DNA of 64,000 nucleotides from Desulfogranum marinum. Lineage in GTDB: Bacteria > Desulfobacterota > Desulfobulbia > Desulfobulbales > Desulfobulbaceae. Below the pieces are notes generated by a model. It had not been told where the DNA came from, searched no databases, and worked only from the letters and a program-made list of their open reading frames with translations. Shown here one piece after another: positions 52,902 through 62,060 of this stretch; position 1 is the first letter of the stretch; each line of letters opens with the position of its first letter. The stretch covers positions 30,800 to 94,799 of the forward strand of contig NZ_JAFFQD010000020.1 of assembly GCF_016918565.1 (NCBI RefSeq), in the 5' to 3' direction. Made by a program: the position numbers and the translations under genes.

Positions 52902-53366
52902 TTGGAGCCTGATTTAGAGAAATATATAATCGAGTCGACCACGGAAATTTTTGAAACCATGGTCTTTATGGAGTTGCAGCCTGGAAAAAGACACATGGGC
53001 AGTGACATTGACATGGATGCTGATATCGCCAGTTGTATCGGATTTGGTGGAGATATCAGGGGGTTAATTGGAGTGCACTGTCCCCTTGATGTGGCAACCG
53101 GTATAACCGGAGCCATGCTTGGTATGGAGTTTGATGAAATAACCGATGATGTCAAGGATGCCATTGGTGAGATTGCCAATATGATAGCTGGAGGGGTCAA
53201 AACCGGCCTTACCGGCAATAACAAGGATATCCAGTTGGCAGTACCCTCAACCGTCTGTGGCAAATCCCTTCGTATCGGTGGACCGGCTCGCGGTTCGAGC
53301 TTGGTGATCCCTTTTACTGTGGATGGGGGCACTTTTTATGTTGAAATGCGCTATATGCTGTCGTGA
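52902..53366 (+). CDS. CheX-like phosphatase domain protein (second copy)
   Basis: This is a 154-residue paralogue of the preceding protein. The phosphatase motif is GEIANM (E90, N93), preceded by DVATGITGAMLGMEFDEITD. The start is taken at TTG 52902 just after GGGGAG, because the encoded MEPDLEKYIIESTTEIF aligns with the start of the first copy; a TTG at 52872 would add ten residues. With both motif residues intact it should be an active CheY-P phosphatase, but specificity is unknown. The 186-bp spacer before it contains an inverted repeat (GCACGGT...ACCGTGC). Confidence 0.85.
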   Translation: MEPDLEKYIIESTTEIFETMVFMELQPGKRHMGSDIDMDADIASCIGFGGDIRGLIGVHCPLDVATGITGAMLGMEFDEITDDVKDAIGEIANMIAGGVKTGLTGNNKDIQLAVPSTVCGKSLRIGGPARGSSLVIPFTVDGGTFYVEMRYMLS

Positions 53367-53592
53367 CGACTCGTCAATCGTATTTATTTACCAATGATTG
53401 CTCGTTTTTTGTAAATTATCAGCAATGATCCGTCGAAATAAATAAAAGTCGGCGTGTTGTACCTGTCGTCCAGTAAATGATGACGTGCGCACACTTTTGT
53501 TTTTCAGTTGCACTATTTTTATAATTTTCCTCCAGCCTGTTTGTTGCAGGTAATTTTTTACTCAAGGTTGTAAAACCGGTACTGTCGTATTC

Positions 53593-55416
53593 ATGAAAGC
53601 CAGAGAACGCATAGATAAAATAATGATATCCTGCCGTGAGAAAATGCAGGAAGAAGTCTCAGCATTATTGGGGAAAAATCTCCGGCTTGGCGATGTGCAG
53701 GCAGATGTGAAAACAAAAGAAGAGTTTTTTGAGGAGCCTTCCGGCAAGACTGTACTTGCCCATATGCAACTCCAAGGTGACGTGGAGGGAACCGGTGCCA
53801 TCCTTGTCTCGCTGAAGGATGCAATCCGAATCGGTGGTTCACTTATCATGTTGCCCGATGCCGAGTTGCAAAGTGTTATTGCCGATGAAAATTACACCGA
53901 GGAGTTAGAGGATTCTTACGGTGAAATCGCCAATATTATATGTGGTTCCATTACTTCAACTCTTGATGAGCAGTATCCTAAGAATCTAAGGGTAGTCCGA
54001 ACAGAACAGGAGGTTATTCAGCCCGTTAAGGTGGACATTGCATCAGATCAGCCTTTTCCAGACGGTCACTATTATTCATGCTCCATTCCCATGGAGATGG
54101 ATAATACGAAAATGGGACAGCTGTATCTCGTTTTTCCTGCTGTTTCACTTGGGTTAATAGAGGAAAATGCTTCTGCTGCTGTAAAAGAGAGTAGAGCTGA
54201 GGCACCTGAAACTACTCCCCAACAAAGGCGTGCCCCCGACAGCCCTCAGGAGCAAATATCTGCTGCGTCAGGAGAGCATATCGCTGCAGATCCTGTCAAA
54301 GCAAGAAAAGAAGCTGTTAAACGACAGAAAAATATCAGTAGATTACTGAAGGAGTGTTTCGATAAAATCGGGGAAGAAGTAGGCGCACTTATCGGTAATA
54401 AGCTTACTGTTGGTAAGCCTGAGGAGAACCTTTTCACTAAAGAAGATCTACTGGATCAACTTGGTGGAAAGCAGATGATGGCCCGTATGGATGTCAGAGG
54501 TGAAGGCTCGGGGGAAGCCTTTATGTTTGCTAAAGTTTCTGCTGCCGCATACCTTGGCGGCAGCCTTATCATGCTTCCGGAAAGCGAACTCAAGGAGACT
54601 GCCGCAAACGAAGAGCTGGGAGAAGATGCCCAGGATGCATACGAAGAAATTACCAACATCATTGCCGGGGTCTTCACCGCTGTTTTTGAAGAGCAGCACA
54701 AAAAGAAAATCGGTTTTGTCAAGACCGCTGCAGAAATCGTAATCCCGATTAAGGTCGATTCGGAAAGTGATGAAACGCTGCCCAACCAGATGTATTACCT
54801 CGCCTCGGGGGGGATGGAGTTTGAAGGTCAGGACCTGGGACTCCTACATGTTGCCTTTCCTGCGTCCGTGCTGGAGTTGGAGGCGTTAGCTGCAAAAGAA
54901 TCCTCACCTGATGGTACGGATAATGTTTCTCCGGCCGGCCAAGATGGTGCTGCTGCCGAGGTAGCTGAGCACGAACGGACTCAAGGAAAAGCAGGGCCGC
55001 AAAATTTAGAACAGGCAGGTGTTCATCCCGAAGGTGGCAGTACGGCTGATGCCGTTGATATATTAATTTTCAGTGATAACGATGCCGAGAGTACCAACGT
55101 AGGCGAAGCCCTGCAGCAGTTGGGCTATACATACAAAACGCTTCATTTTAAAAGTTCGGTGAATGACAATCTAACAGGCTCTGTGCGGCTGGTGTTTCTT
55201 ATTATGAAAGAAATCAGTGAACAGGGGTTTGGAGTTGCCATTAAGATCAGCAGTGCAGGTCGTCCGCTCCCGCTCATTGCCGCTGGACCGGCTTGGACAA
55301 GGACTTTGGTGATCAAAGCCGTAAAGTATGGAGCAGATGATATTTTAATTACTCCTTCTGCCCTGGAAGATATCAGGGAAAAAGTAGAAATGAATCTGAG
55401 TAAAATCGCCGCCTGA
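53593..55416 (+). CDS. Tandem CheC/CheX-like domains fused to a degenerate receiver
   Basis: This is a 607-residue protein. Domain 1 (about 1-195) and domain 2 (about 245-435) are duplicates sharing GGSLIMLP and each with an E-x-x-N phosphatase-type motif: E111/N114 (GEIANI) and E352/N355 (EEITNI). A Ser/Pro/Glu-rich linker separates them. After a second linker, residues about 488-607 fold like a receiver: beta-1 ILIFSDND keeps an acidic cluster. The phospho-acceptor Asp is replaced by a hydrophobic residue (LVFLIMKE), the beta-4 Thr is lost (LIAAGPAW) and the beta-5 Lys-Pro reads Thr-Pro (ILITPS). It should therefore bind but not accept phosphate. The gene has no clear ribosome binding site. 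Confidence 0.8.
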   Translation: MKARERIDKIMISCREKMQEEVSALLGKNLRLGDVQADVKTKEEFFEEPSGKTVLAHMQLQGDVEGTGAILVSLKDAIRIGGSLIMLPDAELQSVIADENYTEELEDSYGEIANIICGSITSTLDEQYPKNLRVVRTEQEVIQPVKVDIASDQPFPDGHYYSCSIPMEMDNTKMGQLYLVFPAVSLGLIEENASAAVKESRAEAPETTPQQRRAPDSPQEQISAASGEHIAADPVKARKEAVKRQKNISRLLKECFDKIGEEVGALIGNKLTVGKPEENLFTKEDLLDQLGGKQMMARMDVRGEGSGEAFMFAKVSAAAYLGGSLIMLPESELKETAANEELGEDAQDAYEEITNIIAGVFTAVFEEQHKKKIGFVKTAAEIVIPIKVDSESDETLPNQMYYLASGGMEFEGQDLGLLHVAFPASVLELEALAAKESSPDGTDNVSPAGQDGAAAEVAEHERTQGKAGPQNLEQAGVHPEGGSTADAVDILIFSDNDAESTNVGEALQQLGYTYKTLHFKSSVNDNLTGSVRLVFLIMKEISEQGFGVAIKISSAGRPLPLIAAGPAWTRTLVIKAVKYGADDILITPSALEDIREKVEMNLSKIAA

Positions 55417-55422
55417 GTTCTT

Positions 55423-56496
55423 TCAGGGCTCTGTCTTCAGTTCTTTCTTTTTAATTTTTTCAAGCAGGGTTGTTCTTTTAAGGTTGAGGATACGAGCCGC
55501 TTCCTTTTTGTTCCCTTCGGTCATCTTTAACGCCTGCACTATAAGCTGGGTCTCAAAGTCATTGACCAGCGCGTTAAAGTCTATCCCTTCCTCCGGCCAG
55601 TTCTCTTCGGGCATCATCTGTGGGGAAGTGGAAAAAAGCGGCAACTGTTCAGGTCCTGGTGTCTCTGAATACGCTGCATTGCCATTTTGTGCCTGCACCG
55701 TCTGTTGCGTTACATCATTACTACCGTTTCTGTATTTTTCGGGAAGATCACTGTGGCTGACATTGCTGCCGCTGTGAAGGATGGTCATATGCTGGACCAA
55801 GTTTTCCAGTTCCCGTACATTTCCCCGCCAGGCCAGGTTGGATAACGTCTGCATGGCCGCCAGATCAAAGCCTAGTACGCTTTTTTTTCTGGTTTTTGCG
55901 TAGTTTTTGATGAAATGTTCAATCAGTACCGGTATGTCTTCCCTTCTTTCTCTGAGTGGCGGGATTGCAACTGGAATGACGCTGAGACGGTAATAGAGGT
56001 CTTCCCGAAACTTGCCTTCATTGACCAGTTCTTCTAGGTTTCGGTGGGTGGCGGCTATTACGCGAACGTCAACAGGAATTGGTTTTAAACCACCAACCGG
56101 TTCAAACTCCCTTTCTTGGAGAACTCGAAGAAGCTTTGCCTGTAAAACAGGTTTCATATCGCCTATTTCGTCGAGAAAGAGCGACCCTCCATTGGCATAT
56201 TCTATTCTCCCTACTTTGGTACCGGTCGCACCCGTGAATGCGCCTTTGGTGTATCCGAATAACTCACTTTCGAGTAAATCTTCGGGAATGGCAGCGCAAT
56301 TGACAGGGACAAAATTGTTATCTTTTCTCGGGCTGTGCTTGTGGATAGCTTTGGCAACCAATTCTTTGCCTGTTCCTGATTCCCCTTGGATGAGAACAGT
56401 ACTCAGGTCGTCCTCGGCTAACATGGCTATCAGTTTGAAGAGCTCCTGCATGCAGCTGCTTCTCCCGATGATACCATAAAAATGATTTTTAGCCAT
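55423..56496 (-). CDS. Sigma-54-dependent activator without a receiver domain
   Basis: This is a 357-residue bacterial enhancer-binding protein that begins directly with the AAA+ domain. It has Walker A GESGTGKE (38-45), the sigma-54-contacting GAFTGA loop (85-90), Walker [11 protein letters not shown] (103-112) and a C-terminal Fis-type helix-turn-helix ([20 protein letters not shown]). Flagellar activators of the FlrC/FleQ kind belong to this family, and sigma-54-like sites precede two flagellar operons here, so a role in flagellar gene control is plausible. With no sensory domain it should be regulated by partner binding or level. The cyclic-nucleotide-binding gene upstream is 5 bp away and likely co-transcribed. 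Confidence 0.9.
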   Translation of the reverse strand: MAKNHFYGIIGRSSCMQELFKLIAMLAEDDLSTVLIQGESGTGKELVAKAIHKHSPRKDNNFVPVNCAAIPEDLLESELFGYTKGAFTGATGTKVGRIEYANGGSLFLDEIGDMKPVLQAKLLRVLQEREFEPVGGLKPIPVDVRVIAATHRNLEELVNEGKFREDLYYRLSVIPVAIPPLRERREDIPVLIEHFIKNYAKTRKKSVLGFDLAAMQTLSNLAWRGNVRELENLVQHMTILHSGSNVSHSDLPEKYRNGSNDVTQQTVQAQNGNAAYSETPGPEQLPLFSTSPQMMPEENWPEEGIDFNALVNDFETQLIVQALKMTEGNKKEAARILNLKRTTLLEKIKKKELKTEP

Positions 56497-56501
56497 GGCT
56501 G

Positions 56502-56984
56502 TTAGAGGGGCATTTTGTCTGCAAGTTTACTGGTTGTACGGCGCATATTAAGGCTCAGCAGTCGCATGATTTTTTTCAACAGGGTGACTCCAAGTACGGG
56601 GTACTTTTGGGTGAGAATATCAAAACCTTTTTTTGTCAAGATAATGACAACTGTTGGTTGTCTGGCTATAACACTGGCAGAACGAGGTGATTTGTCGATA
56701 ATAGCCATCTCGCCAATGGTATTGCCTTTACCAAGCCTGGCGATAACCCGATAATCACCGTTTGATGTTTTTTTCAGCACATCCAGCAACCCTCTGACAA
56801 CAAAACACATATAGTCACCTTTGTCTCCTTCGGAAAAGAGGTAGTCACCGCGGAGTATTTCCGTGTAGTTCATGTGCCTCGAAATTATATCGAGCTCATC
56901 CATTTTAAAAGCATCAAACAGCGGGAGGCTGAGAATGAGATCTCGGGTTTTTTCCTCATTATTCGTTAGGTTATGCTCGGCCAT
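56502..56984 (-). CDS. Cyclic nucleotide-binding domain protein
   Basis: This is a 160-residue, single cNMP-binding domain. The beta-roll has [20 protein letters not shown], and the phosphate-binding cassette reads [15 protein letters not shown], close to the consensus GE-x-AL-x(3)-PRxAxV, so ligand binding is likely. There is no DNA-binding helix-turn-helix; the C-terminal helices ([20 protein letters not shown]) could mediate partner contact. It is 5 bp upstream of the sigma-54 activator, and a regulatory interaction is inferred, not shown. Confidence 0.88.
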   Translation of the reverse strand: MAEHNLTNNEEKTRDLILSLPLFDAFKMDELDIISRHMNYTEILRGDYLFSEGDKGDYMCFVVRGLLDVLKKTSNGDYRVIARLGKGNTIGEMAIIDKSPRSASVIARQPTVVIILTKKGFDILTQKYPVLGVTLLKKIMRLLSLNMRRTTSKLADKMPL

Positions 56985-57284
56985 ATAGTCGGTGGTCCTG
57001 CTCTGTATTTGATGTAAAGTTGTAGTCGAGCCATTTACTAGTGTTAAGAGGAATTCTATACATTTTCAAGAATACCATAGGAATGAGTAGAATGACAAGC
57101 TGCAACAATAAAAAGTGTCATTTTATTGACAAAGGAGAGCGGCAAGAGGTAAGCAGAGACATGCTGAGGTACTCCGCGCAGGTAAGAGCTGCGCTGCTCA
57201 AGTGCGTTGTAATAATGGAATTAAACTTTTCAACCGTTATGACATGATATCGTTTGTGCTCATGGAGAGAGGGGTTATTTAAAC
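56985..57284. other. 300-bp divergent gap before the nuclease gene
   Basis: The gap holds the promoters of the cNMP-binding gene (minus) and the nuclease gene (plus). A plus-strand frame from ATG 57083 to 57247 would encode 54 residues (MSRMTSCNNKKCHFIDKGER...), with AGGA just before the ATG. It is Cys-bearing but matches nothing I know and is left uncalled. No clear sigma-54 or sigma-28 site was found. Confidence 0.5.
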
Positions 57285-57827
57285 ATGGCAACGAAAAGGA
57301 ATTTTTTTCTGTTGGCGATTGTAATGACAATCACGATAATTTCGCCTCGGTGTGGGTGGTGCTGGCACGGTTATGTTTTTAAGGTGCTTGACGGCGATTC
57401 TCTTCGGGTGAAAAAAGGAGGGAAAGTTTACGAAGTACGCCTTTATGGGATTGATTCGCCTGAATATGGACAGCGCTATGGGGATCAGGCAAAAAGATTT
57501 ACCAAAGCTCGGGCCTATAAAAAAACAGTCTCCATAGAGCAAAAAGATACCGATAGCTATGGGCGGATAGTTGCCTTAGTAAAAAGTGAAGGCCGCTTGA
57601 TTAATCGTGAGCTTGTCAAAAACGGACTGGCCTGGGTTTACCCTCAATATTGTCGCGATCAAAAAATCTGCAACCCGATGGAAAAAGACGAAAAAAAAGC
57701 CAGGAAAGCAAAGCGAGGCCTGTGGAAGGATAAAGATCCTTTGCCTCCCTGGAAATGGCGACAGTCTAAGAGAGAAGGCTCACCCCTGCGGTTCCACAGG
57801 GAGTATCGTTTCCCGTATTGGCGGTAA
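57285..57827 (+). CDS. Secreted thermonuclease-type (SNase) nuclease
   Basis: This is a 180-residue staphylococcal-nuclease-fold protein that should cleave DNA and RNA outside the cytoplasm with Ca2+. A signal peptide (FFLLAIVMTITIISPRCGWC) precedes the fold. The three catalytic positions are present: R52 and E60 in VRLYGIDSPE and R94 in DSYGRIV, with D57 as metal ligand. The C-terminus KKARKAKRGLWKD is typical of the family. GAGAGG lies upstream of the ATG. Its 3' end overlaps the convergent cytochrome gene by 48 bp. Confidence 0.9.
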   Translation: MATKRNFFLLAIVMTITIISPRCGWCWHGYVFKVLDGDSLRVKKGGKVYEVRLYGIDSPEYGQRYGDQAKRFTKARAYKKTVSIEQKDTDSYGRIVALVKSEGRLINRELVKNGLAWVYPQYCRDQKICNPMEKDEKKARKAKRGLWKDKDPLPPWKWRQSKREGSPLRFHREYRFPYWR

Positions 57828-59210
57828 GGTGATGGGGGCAGTCTCTTCTGGTTGTACCTGGGGCACCTTTATTTTGGCTGGAGCTTCACGGTCGAGCCAT
57901 GGGTCCATGGCATACCCGAGAGCAGGCCACTGTATTCTGCCCTTTTTCCCATGGCAATCCATACAGTCAAGTGCCTGCTCAGCCGGCACTACTCCATGGT
58001 TTAGCCGGCGGTAGGTGACCGTGGAGGTAAAATCCGCATCTCCGCTAAATGGCAGGCGGAGCTTCTGCATACCCTCCTGTGCCGCATCATCAAGGCTGTT
58101 ATTGCGCATTCCAAGAGTGCCGTCATCTGCAAGGGTGGGGGCTATAAGGTAACGGTATTTACCATCAATCATTTGTGTGCCCAGCGAAACTGAAAACGGG
58201 ACAATTTTAGACTGTGCCGTACGGACCGAAGGTTTTTGCAGAGGGGTTGTTTCGTACTTTTCTGTTTTTGCGCCGCGGGTATAGATTGAATCGTTGCCGT
58301 TATCCCAAAAATAGACCGGTTGGATATACTGCGCCTGAATAATGCCGAATTTTTTGACCAGAGCAGGAGCGTCCGTTTCTATATTTTGATGAATGGATGG
58401 AGTTTGAGGAGCAAGCCAGTTCCAGCTTATAATTGCCGGATTTTCTGTCGCATATTGCGGAATGTGGCACGTCTTGCAGCTAATGAGCTCGGCGTGGTCG
58501 TTGAGTTGTTGCTGATGGTGTGGAGAGTCGGTGTGGCAGACTGCGCAGGCTTTGGTCTGGCGAAGTCCGGGCGCGGAAGTGATTTCTCGGGTAAAGGCGT
58601 GTCGGTCACCTGAAGGATGGCAATTCTGGCAAGTGAGCCCTGCGCCATCATTTTGCAGGTGAATGTCCTTATCGATTCCGTTATGGATTTTCCGCCCAGC
58701 TAATTCTGTGCCCGTTCCGTGGCAGGAAAAACAGTTTTCCGACGAAGGTTTACCTACACTCCTGGCTATATAAACAAGGTTTAAGTCCTTTTTGGGTGCT
58801 CCTTCAGCACGTTCGTAGGCGCCTGTTTTGTCATGACAAACCAAGCAGTCAATATTGACGGCTGCTGTAGGATCAAAGCGTTCGTCCAGTAGGTTGGTGC
58901 TTATGTGACAGGTAAGACATTGTGATGGGTTGGCTCCGGCAGCAATTGTAAAGGTGGTTAACCCGTTTTTTTTGCTGAAAAGGGTTTTGCTGCCATTCAT
59001 CATTCGTTGCCGCTTCCATGTCCAATGGCTTGAGCGAAGGATGTCTTCACCTTGTTGGGGGTGGCACGTCAAACATTGGGCGGCAACGTCACTTACCTTT
59101 GAAAACGGGCCGTTGAGGAGTGCATGCTCCTGAGGTGCGGCGTTGACGGCAGCTATGTTGTGAATATAAAGGGTGGCGGCTAGTAAAGAGATGGGCAGTA
59201 CTTTATTCAT
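57780..59210 (-). CDS. Octahaem cytochrome c, tetrathionate reductase (OTR) type
   Basis: This is a 476-residue periplasmic cytochrome with eight CxxCH haem motifs: seven (CLTCH twice, CLVCH, CFSCH, CQNCH, CAVCH, CKTCH) in the N-terminal two thirds and CMDCH near residue 430. The start is the ATG at 59208-59210, which gives a clean signal peptide ([20 protein letters not shown]); the longer frame would bury it. The first motif context (CLTCHPQQG, then SSHWTW) matches the octahaem tetrathionate reductase family, which reduces tetrathionate and, in vitro, nitrite or hydroxylamine. Physiological substrate here is unknown. It overlaps the end of ftsH by 8 nt. Confidence 0.85.
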   Translation of the reverse strand: MNKVLPISLLAATLYIHNIAAVNAAPQEHALLNGPFSKVSDVAAQCLTCHPQQGEDILRSSHWTWKRQRMMNGSKTLFSKKNGLTTFTIAAGANPSQCLTCHISTNLLDERFDPTAAVNIDCLVCHDKTGAYERAEGAPKKDLNLVYIARSVGKPSSENCFSCHGTGTELAGRKIHNGIDKDIHLQNDGAGLTCQNCHPSGDRHAFTREITSAPGLRQTKACAVCHTDSPHHQQQLNDHAELISCKTCHIPQYATENPAIISWNWLAPQTPSIHQNIETDAPALVKKFGIIQAQYIQPVYFWDNGNDSIYTRGAKTEKYETTPLQKPSVRTAQSKIVPFSVSLGTQMIDGKYRYLIAPTLADDGTLGMRNNSLDDAAQEGMQKLRLPFSGDADFTSTVTYRRLNHGVVPAEQALDCMDCHGKKGRIQWPALGYAMDPWLDREAPAKIKVPQVQPEETAPITLPPIRETILPVEPQG

Positions 59211-60996
59211 CTTTATTTCCTGAATTTTGAGCAACCAGTGTTTGTATTTCCTGGTGAGAGATTGTTTCACGTTCGAGGAGGGCGTTTGTAATATCCTCAA
59301 GAAGAGATCTGTTTTCAAGGAGGATTTTCTTGCTGGTTGCATATGCATTTTGAACAAGGGCGTTCACTTCACTGTCAATAAGATTAGCGGTCTTTTCACT
59401 CATAATTTGTCCGGGTTGGCCATTGAGTGGGTCGGTTGGTTTAAAGGTTAAAGGGCCGACAGCTGAACTCATGCCCCAATCACACACCATTTTACGAGCA
59501 ATGTCAGAGACCCGTTCAATATCGTTTCCGGCACCAGTGGTAATTTCATCAAAAACGATTTCTTCTGCCACGCGGCCTCCCAAAAGAATACATAGTGTAT
59601 TGAAAAGGTAGGTACGGTCCTGGGAATTGCGCTCTTCGTCGGGGAGTTGCATGGTCACGCCAAGTGCCCGTCCGCGGGGAATAATGGTCACCTTGTGTAC
59701 AGGGTCTGTGCCTGGAAGCATCCAGGCGACCAGGGCGTGGCCGGCTTCGTGGTGGGCAGTGATTTTTTTTTCGCGGTCCGTAATTATAAGGCTGCGTCGC
59801 TCGGCTCCCATCAGCACTTTATCCTTGGCTGATTCTAGAATATCCATGGTGATCTGGTGCCCTTGCTGCCGAGTCATGAGCAGTGCCGCCTCGTTGATCA
59901 TATTGGCTAGCTGCGCCCCTGAAAATCCGGGAGTTGCCTTGGCCACAACCTTCCAGTCCACATCTTCTGCCACAGTGGTTCGCTGGGCGTGTACTTTCAG
60001 TATTTTTTCGCGACCTCCAACGTCGGGAAGCGGAACCATTACCTGACGATCAAATCGGCCCGGCCGTAACAAGGCAGGGTCAAGAATGTCCTGGCGGTTG
60101 GTGGCAGCAATGACGATGACGTGATCATTGGCTTCGAAGCCGTCCATTTCCACTAGCAGCTGATTCAGGGTTTGTTCTCTTTCGTCATTGCCTCCGCCTC
60201 CACTGGCACTGCGATGGCGACCAACAGCGTCTATCTCGTCGATGAAAATAATGCAGGGGGCTTTTTTCTTTCCTTCTGTGAAAAGATCACGAACTCTTGA
60301 AGCGCCGATGCCGACATACATTTCAACAAAATTTGACCCGCTTATGGAAAAGAATGGGACTCCGGCTTCGCCTGCAATGGCTTTTGCTAAGAGAGTTTTA
60401 CCTGTACCTGGTTCGCCGTAGAGAAGTACTCCTGTTGGGATATGTGCTCCAGCATCAGTGAAAATTGTCGGATTCTTGAGGAAATCGACAACTTCCTTCA
60501 CCTCTTCTTTTGCTTCTTCGATACCGGCAACATCATCCAAGGTGACTTTGGAGTGTTCAGGGTCAACAAGTTTTGCGCGACTTTTACCAAATGCCATGGC
60601 TTTTCCGCCTGGTTGTCCTCCTCCTTTACGCATATAAAAAAACCAAATGAGGATGATGAGCAGGAACGGCACCCAATTGAGAAAAGTTTGGAAAAACCAG
60701 TGTGGTTTTGCTTCTTTCTTAACGTGGATGGTTACCTTGCCTGCAATAAGTTTGCTGGTTGCATCGTTAGCAGGGGGAGCGATGCTTTTAAATTTATTAC
60801 CATCAGGGGTCTCCCAGGTAATTATGTCTTCTGTAACGGTGACTTCAGGGAGTAACCCCTTTTCAGCTTTTTGCAGAAAAACATTGTATGGGACAGTGTG
60901 GTAGATGTCGGGTTGCTTGCTGAAGTAGTTGAACAAAAAAAGCGCGGCCAGGGCAATGACAAGCCATATAGACAGATTTTTGTAAAAATGTCGCAC
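59203..60996 (-). CDS. ftsH: Membrane-bound ATP-dependent zinc metalloprotease FtsH
   Basis: This is a 597-residue quality-control protease of the inner membrane. Two transmembrane helices flank a small periplasmic domain (about 10-25 and 105-122). The AAA domain has Walker A GEPGTGKT (194-201), the pore loop [15 protein letters not shown] and [14 protein letters not shown]. The protease domain has HEAGH (about residue 420) as zinc site. The sequence is complete and normal. The overlap with the cytochrome gene (ATGAATAA) couples the two, an unusual partner for ftsH. Confidence 0.96.
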   Translation of the reverse strand: MRHFYKNLSIWLVIALAALFLFNYFSKQPDIYHTVPYNVFLQKAEKGLLPEVTVTEDIITWETPDGNKFKSIAPPANDATSKLIAGKVTIHVKKEAKPHWFFQTFLNWVPFLLIILIWFFYMRKGGGQPGGKAMAFGKSRAKLVDPEHSKVTLDDVAGIEEAKEEVKEVVDFLKNPTIFTDAGAHIPTGVLLYGEPGTGKTLLAKAIAGEAGVPFFSISGSNFVEMYVGIGASRVRDLFTEGKKKAPCIIFIDEIDAVGRHRSASGGGGNDEREQTLNQLLVEMDGFEANDHVIVIAATNRQDILDPALLRPGRFDRQVMVPLPDVGGREKILKVHAQRTTVAEDVDWKVVAKATPGFSGAQLANMINEAALLMTRQQGHQITMDILESAKDKVLMGAERRSLIITDREKKITAHHEAGHALVAWMLPGTDPVHKVTIIPRGRALGVTMQLPDEERNSQDRTYLFNTLCILLGGRVAEEIVFDEITTGAGNDIERVSDIARKMVCDWGMSSAVGPLTFKPTDPLNGQPGQIMSEKTANLIDSEVNALVQNAYATSKKILLENRSLLEDITNALLERETISHQEIQTLVAQNSGNKDE

Positions 60997-61216
60997 TGAG
61001 ATCTCCGAATAGCAAAAATTATGAACATTAGATGGAGGCTAAAAGCTGCCAGGCGCATACTGAAGCGGATGTGGGTCATAATATTACCGAAGTACATTGG
61101 TATACTGTGACAAGCTGGTAGTCTACTGTAGCTGTCAGTGCCTGGGTGCGGAAAAACCCGCTGCAAAATGAGCTAACACAAAACGGAAAAAAGGTAAAGG
61201 AGGAGGGGAGGGTGGG

Positions 61217-61252
61217 AAAAAAAATCCCTCCTGAGCCGCCACTCAGGAGGGA
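61217..61252 (-). terminator. Strong rho-independent terminator on the minus strand
   Basis: A perfect 11-bp GC-rich stem (TCCCTCCTGAG with CTCAGGAGGGA) around a 6-nt loop is followed on the minus strand by eight consecutive U residues (61217-61224). No protein-coding gene ends just upstream of it on that strand, so it may terminate a small RNA transcribed leftward from the AT-rich region, or shield ftsH from read-through. Confidence 0.85.
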
Positions 61253-61662
61253 ACATGCTTTCTCGTATCTGGTTAAATTCGAGTAGCTGTACATTAAACA
61301 AGCACAATGTGTTCCAGAATAAAGGTTTTTAGGGATATATCTTATTTTTAATATAATTAATTGATAATATTATATATTATTATTTTAAAAAAGGCTTTAT
61401 GTGGTTGCTTGAAGTGAAGGGAGAAAAAGTAAAGAATCATAATGAGTCTTTTATTTTCAGAGAAGGATTGTTTTGATCTATTTCGTTAATTTTTGTTTGC
61501 TCTGCTAAAATGTTGCCTGTTGTGCCTAAAATGTTGTAAATAAGCAATGTTTTGCTGGTGCAAAAAGCGAATTTGTAATTTCCTGTTTTTGAGAGGTGTA
61601 AATTTTAGACGCATTATGCTCCTTCTATTTACATAAAACTTATCAATAGTGATGATTTTCGC

Positions 61663-61691
61663 TTGACACTTTTCTTTTGTGACTATATGAG
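61663..61691 (+). promoter_or_regulatory. Sigma-70-like promoter of the NrfD unit
   Basis: A perfect -35 TTGACA (61663-61668) is separated by 17 nt from TATGAG (61686-61691), which has the T-A-T start of a -10 box. It lies about 165 bp before the small ORF at 61858 and is the best match to a housekeeping promoter in the window. Confidence 0.55.
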
Positions 61692-61857
61692 TAACAGTAA
61701 TTGTCAGAGAGAATTTTTTCAGAGAAACAGGTTGCCTGGAAAGTTATTTTTTCCACGATGACCGTAAACTCAAGGAGGGGGAAAAGTAGATTTGGGTTGG
61801 GATTTTATCCGCCAATAAAGTCCAGCTCTATTACGTGTATTATTTAGGGAGGAGTTA

Positions 61858-61974
61858 ATGGAAGCAATTATTTTTCTCGTTGTCTGGTTAGGTGGTTCAG
61901 CTCTCCATACTCTGTTTGATGTCAAGGTTAAGCCTGTCCTGCAGTCTCTCAGAGAAGAAAGCGATATGCCGTAA
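61858..61974 (+). CDS. Small membrane protein (38 residues) upstream of the NrfD gene
   Basis: An ATG at 61858 with GGGAGGAG a few bases upstream opens a 38-codon frame ending in TAA. It begins MEAIIFLVVWLGGSALHTLF, one hydrophobic helix, followed by a charged tail (DVKVKPVLQSLREE). It is too short for most gene finders. It lies 86 bp before the NrfD-type gene behind a good promoter, so it may be a small subunit or stabiliser of that membrane protein. Identity is unknown. Confidence 0.55.
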   Translation: MEAIIFLVVWLGGSALHTLFDVKVKPVLQSLREESDMP

Positions 61975-62060
61975 CCGCTGGTAAGCTTGTTGCGGTAGAG
62001 GTATCGCTACCAGCTTTGAATGAATCTAATCGTGCAAACAAGTTTGGAGGGTTTATAAGC

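Larger units (their letters stand above)
60997..61857. other. 861-bp AT-rich intergenic region
   Basis: It lies between ftsH (minus) and the NrfD unit (plus). It contains an orphan terminator facing left (61217-61252), a very AT-rich stretch (about 61320-61400, TAATATTATATATTATTATT) and a sigma-70-like promoter at 61663-61691 facing right. No gene is convincing. The length and terminator leave room for a small RNA on the minus strand. Confidence 0.65.

Noticed and set aside
57083..57247. A 54-codon plus-strand frame before the nuclease gene
   Set aside because: AGGA precedes the ATG, but no homology is recognised and the length is within chance for this gap.
61255..61330. A tRNA-like segment right of the orphan terminator on the minus strand
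   Set aside because: A TCGAAT string is present, but no acceptor stem or anticodon arm can be drawn.
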